Source: Siderastrea radians
Taxonomy: Eukaryota; Cnidaria; Anthozoa; Scleractinia; Rhizangiidae
Length of the DNA stretch: 64,000 bases
Direction of reading: 5' to 3'
Assembly: GCA_964017195.1 (NCBI GenBank)
Contig: OZ024890.1
Location: forward strand, 52,289,841-52,353,840
Shown here: one piece after another, positions 63,888 through 64,000 of the stretch
How the letters are laid out: each line of letters begins with the position of its first letter
How positions within the stretch are numbered: the stretch's first letter is position 1
Notes under the pieces: generated by a model
Told to the model about the DNA's origin: nothing
What the model saw: only the letters and a program-made list of their open reading frames with translations
The model's database searches: none
Translations under genes and position numbers: made by a program

Positions 63888-64000
63888 ACAGGTTGACCAG
63901 TATGAAGCAAATCTCAAGTCTGTTGCTGACTACATCAAGTGCACAGTTGATGAAGTCAAGGAGATTACTCAGAAGAACACAACGAATGGCCCAGAGGGAA

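Larger units (their letters stand above)
61867..64000 (+). pseudogene. Uncharacterised gene: Cys-rich region, SAP-like motif, propeller-like C-terminus; partial
   Basis: A first exon candidate (ATG 61867, after TTTTACAG) reads MVANVLLGGYLKDQ to FSE with a donor at 61978. An in-phase acceptor at 62059 opens LPKYLSHAMLRGIHVKG, which overlaps, in a different frame, the main ORF (62079-63563). That ORF has a Cys-rich region (CQGC, CFCKECW, CDDC, CRACVKCLERGHKC), about residues 30-100; a SAP-like motif (SLKKAELIAELTKRGIQATG) near residue 325, of a type used for DNA binding; and a repeated beta-rich part (SMATSNGNLYFSSAGAQGGL). A 64-bp insertion at 63507 causes the stop. In another frame the gene continues to the window edge (GIAFSDPTTHQVKQYIGSVG...). 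The family name is unknown to me. Confidence 0.6.

Overview
The window is animal nuclear DNA, most likely from a cnidarian and probably a stony coral. The reasons are spliced, intron-containing reading frames with GT/AG signals, low gene density, and a repeat vocabulary and several uncharacterised protein families that I associate with coral and sea anemone genomes. This rests on recognition of families, not on a search. There is nothing prokaryotic here: no operons, ribosome binding sites, CRISPR array or rRNA.

Nearly everything recognisable is a transposable element or a gene that looks broken. From left to right: the integrase end of a BEL/Pao retrotransposon (1-1834); a CACTA-type tnp2 transposase gene in pieces (1851-8345); an uncharacterised cnidarian-type gene with a duplicated exon (10297-15293); a minus-strand gene split by a Mutator-like element with a 9-bp target duplication (16655-18726); two more BEL/Pao fragments (19179-25753), the second carrying a piggyBac-type MITE; an uncharacterised pseudogene (26762-27672) followed by a Helitron helicase remnant (27720-29615); a second uncharacterised family (29854-36046) split by a Ty3/Gypsy element (31528-35265); a kinase pseudogene (36283-37240); a GIY-YIG fragment of Penelope type (39355-39580); a PIF1-like helicase (40017-41202); a piggyBac element (42055-44720) with a Harbinger-like MITE inside it; a tyrosine recombinase gene of Crypton type (46667-48641); a cluster of duplicated zinc-knuckle exons mixed with hAT-like ends (49310-51870); a pogo/Tigger transposase (53456-57429, minus) split by a complete piggyBac transposon (53786-56624); a second element with a 9-bp target duplication (59473-60730); and a Cys-rich/SAP/propeller-like gene running off the right edge (61867-64000).

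The best-supported result is a set of nested insertions in which removing the inner element and one copy of its target duplication rejoins the outer reading frame: Mutator-like in a minus-strand ORF, piggyBac in Tigger, Harbinger-like in piggyBac, and a piggyBac MITE in BEL. These give relative ages without any alignment. The genes do not form a pathway; the common theme is layered transposition. The most novel candidates are two transposase-like cnidarian families without a name I can give, the helically phased decamer array in the first Mutator-like element, the zinc-knuckle exon cluster, and a 64-bp templated insertion that breaks the last gene.
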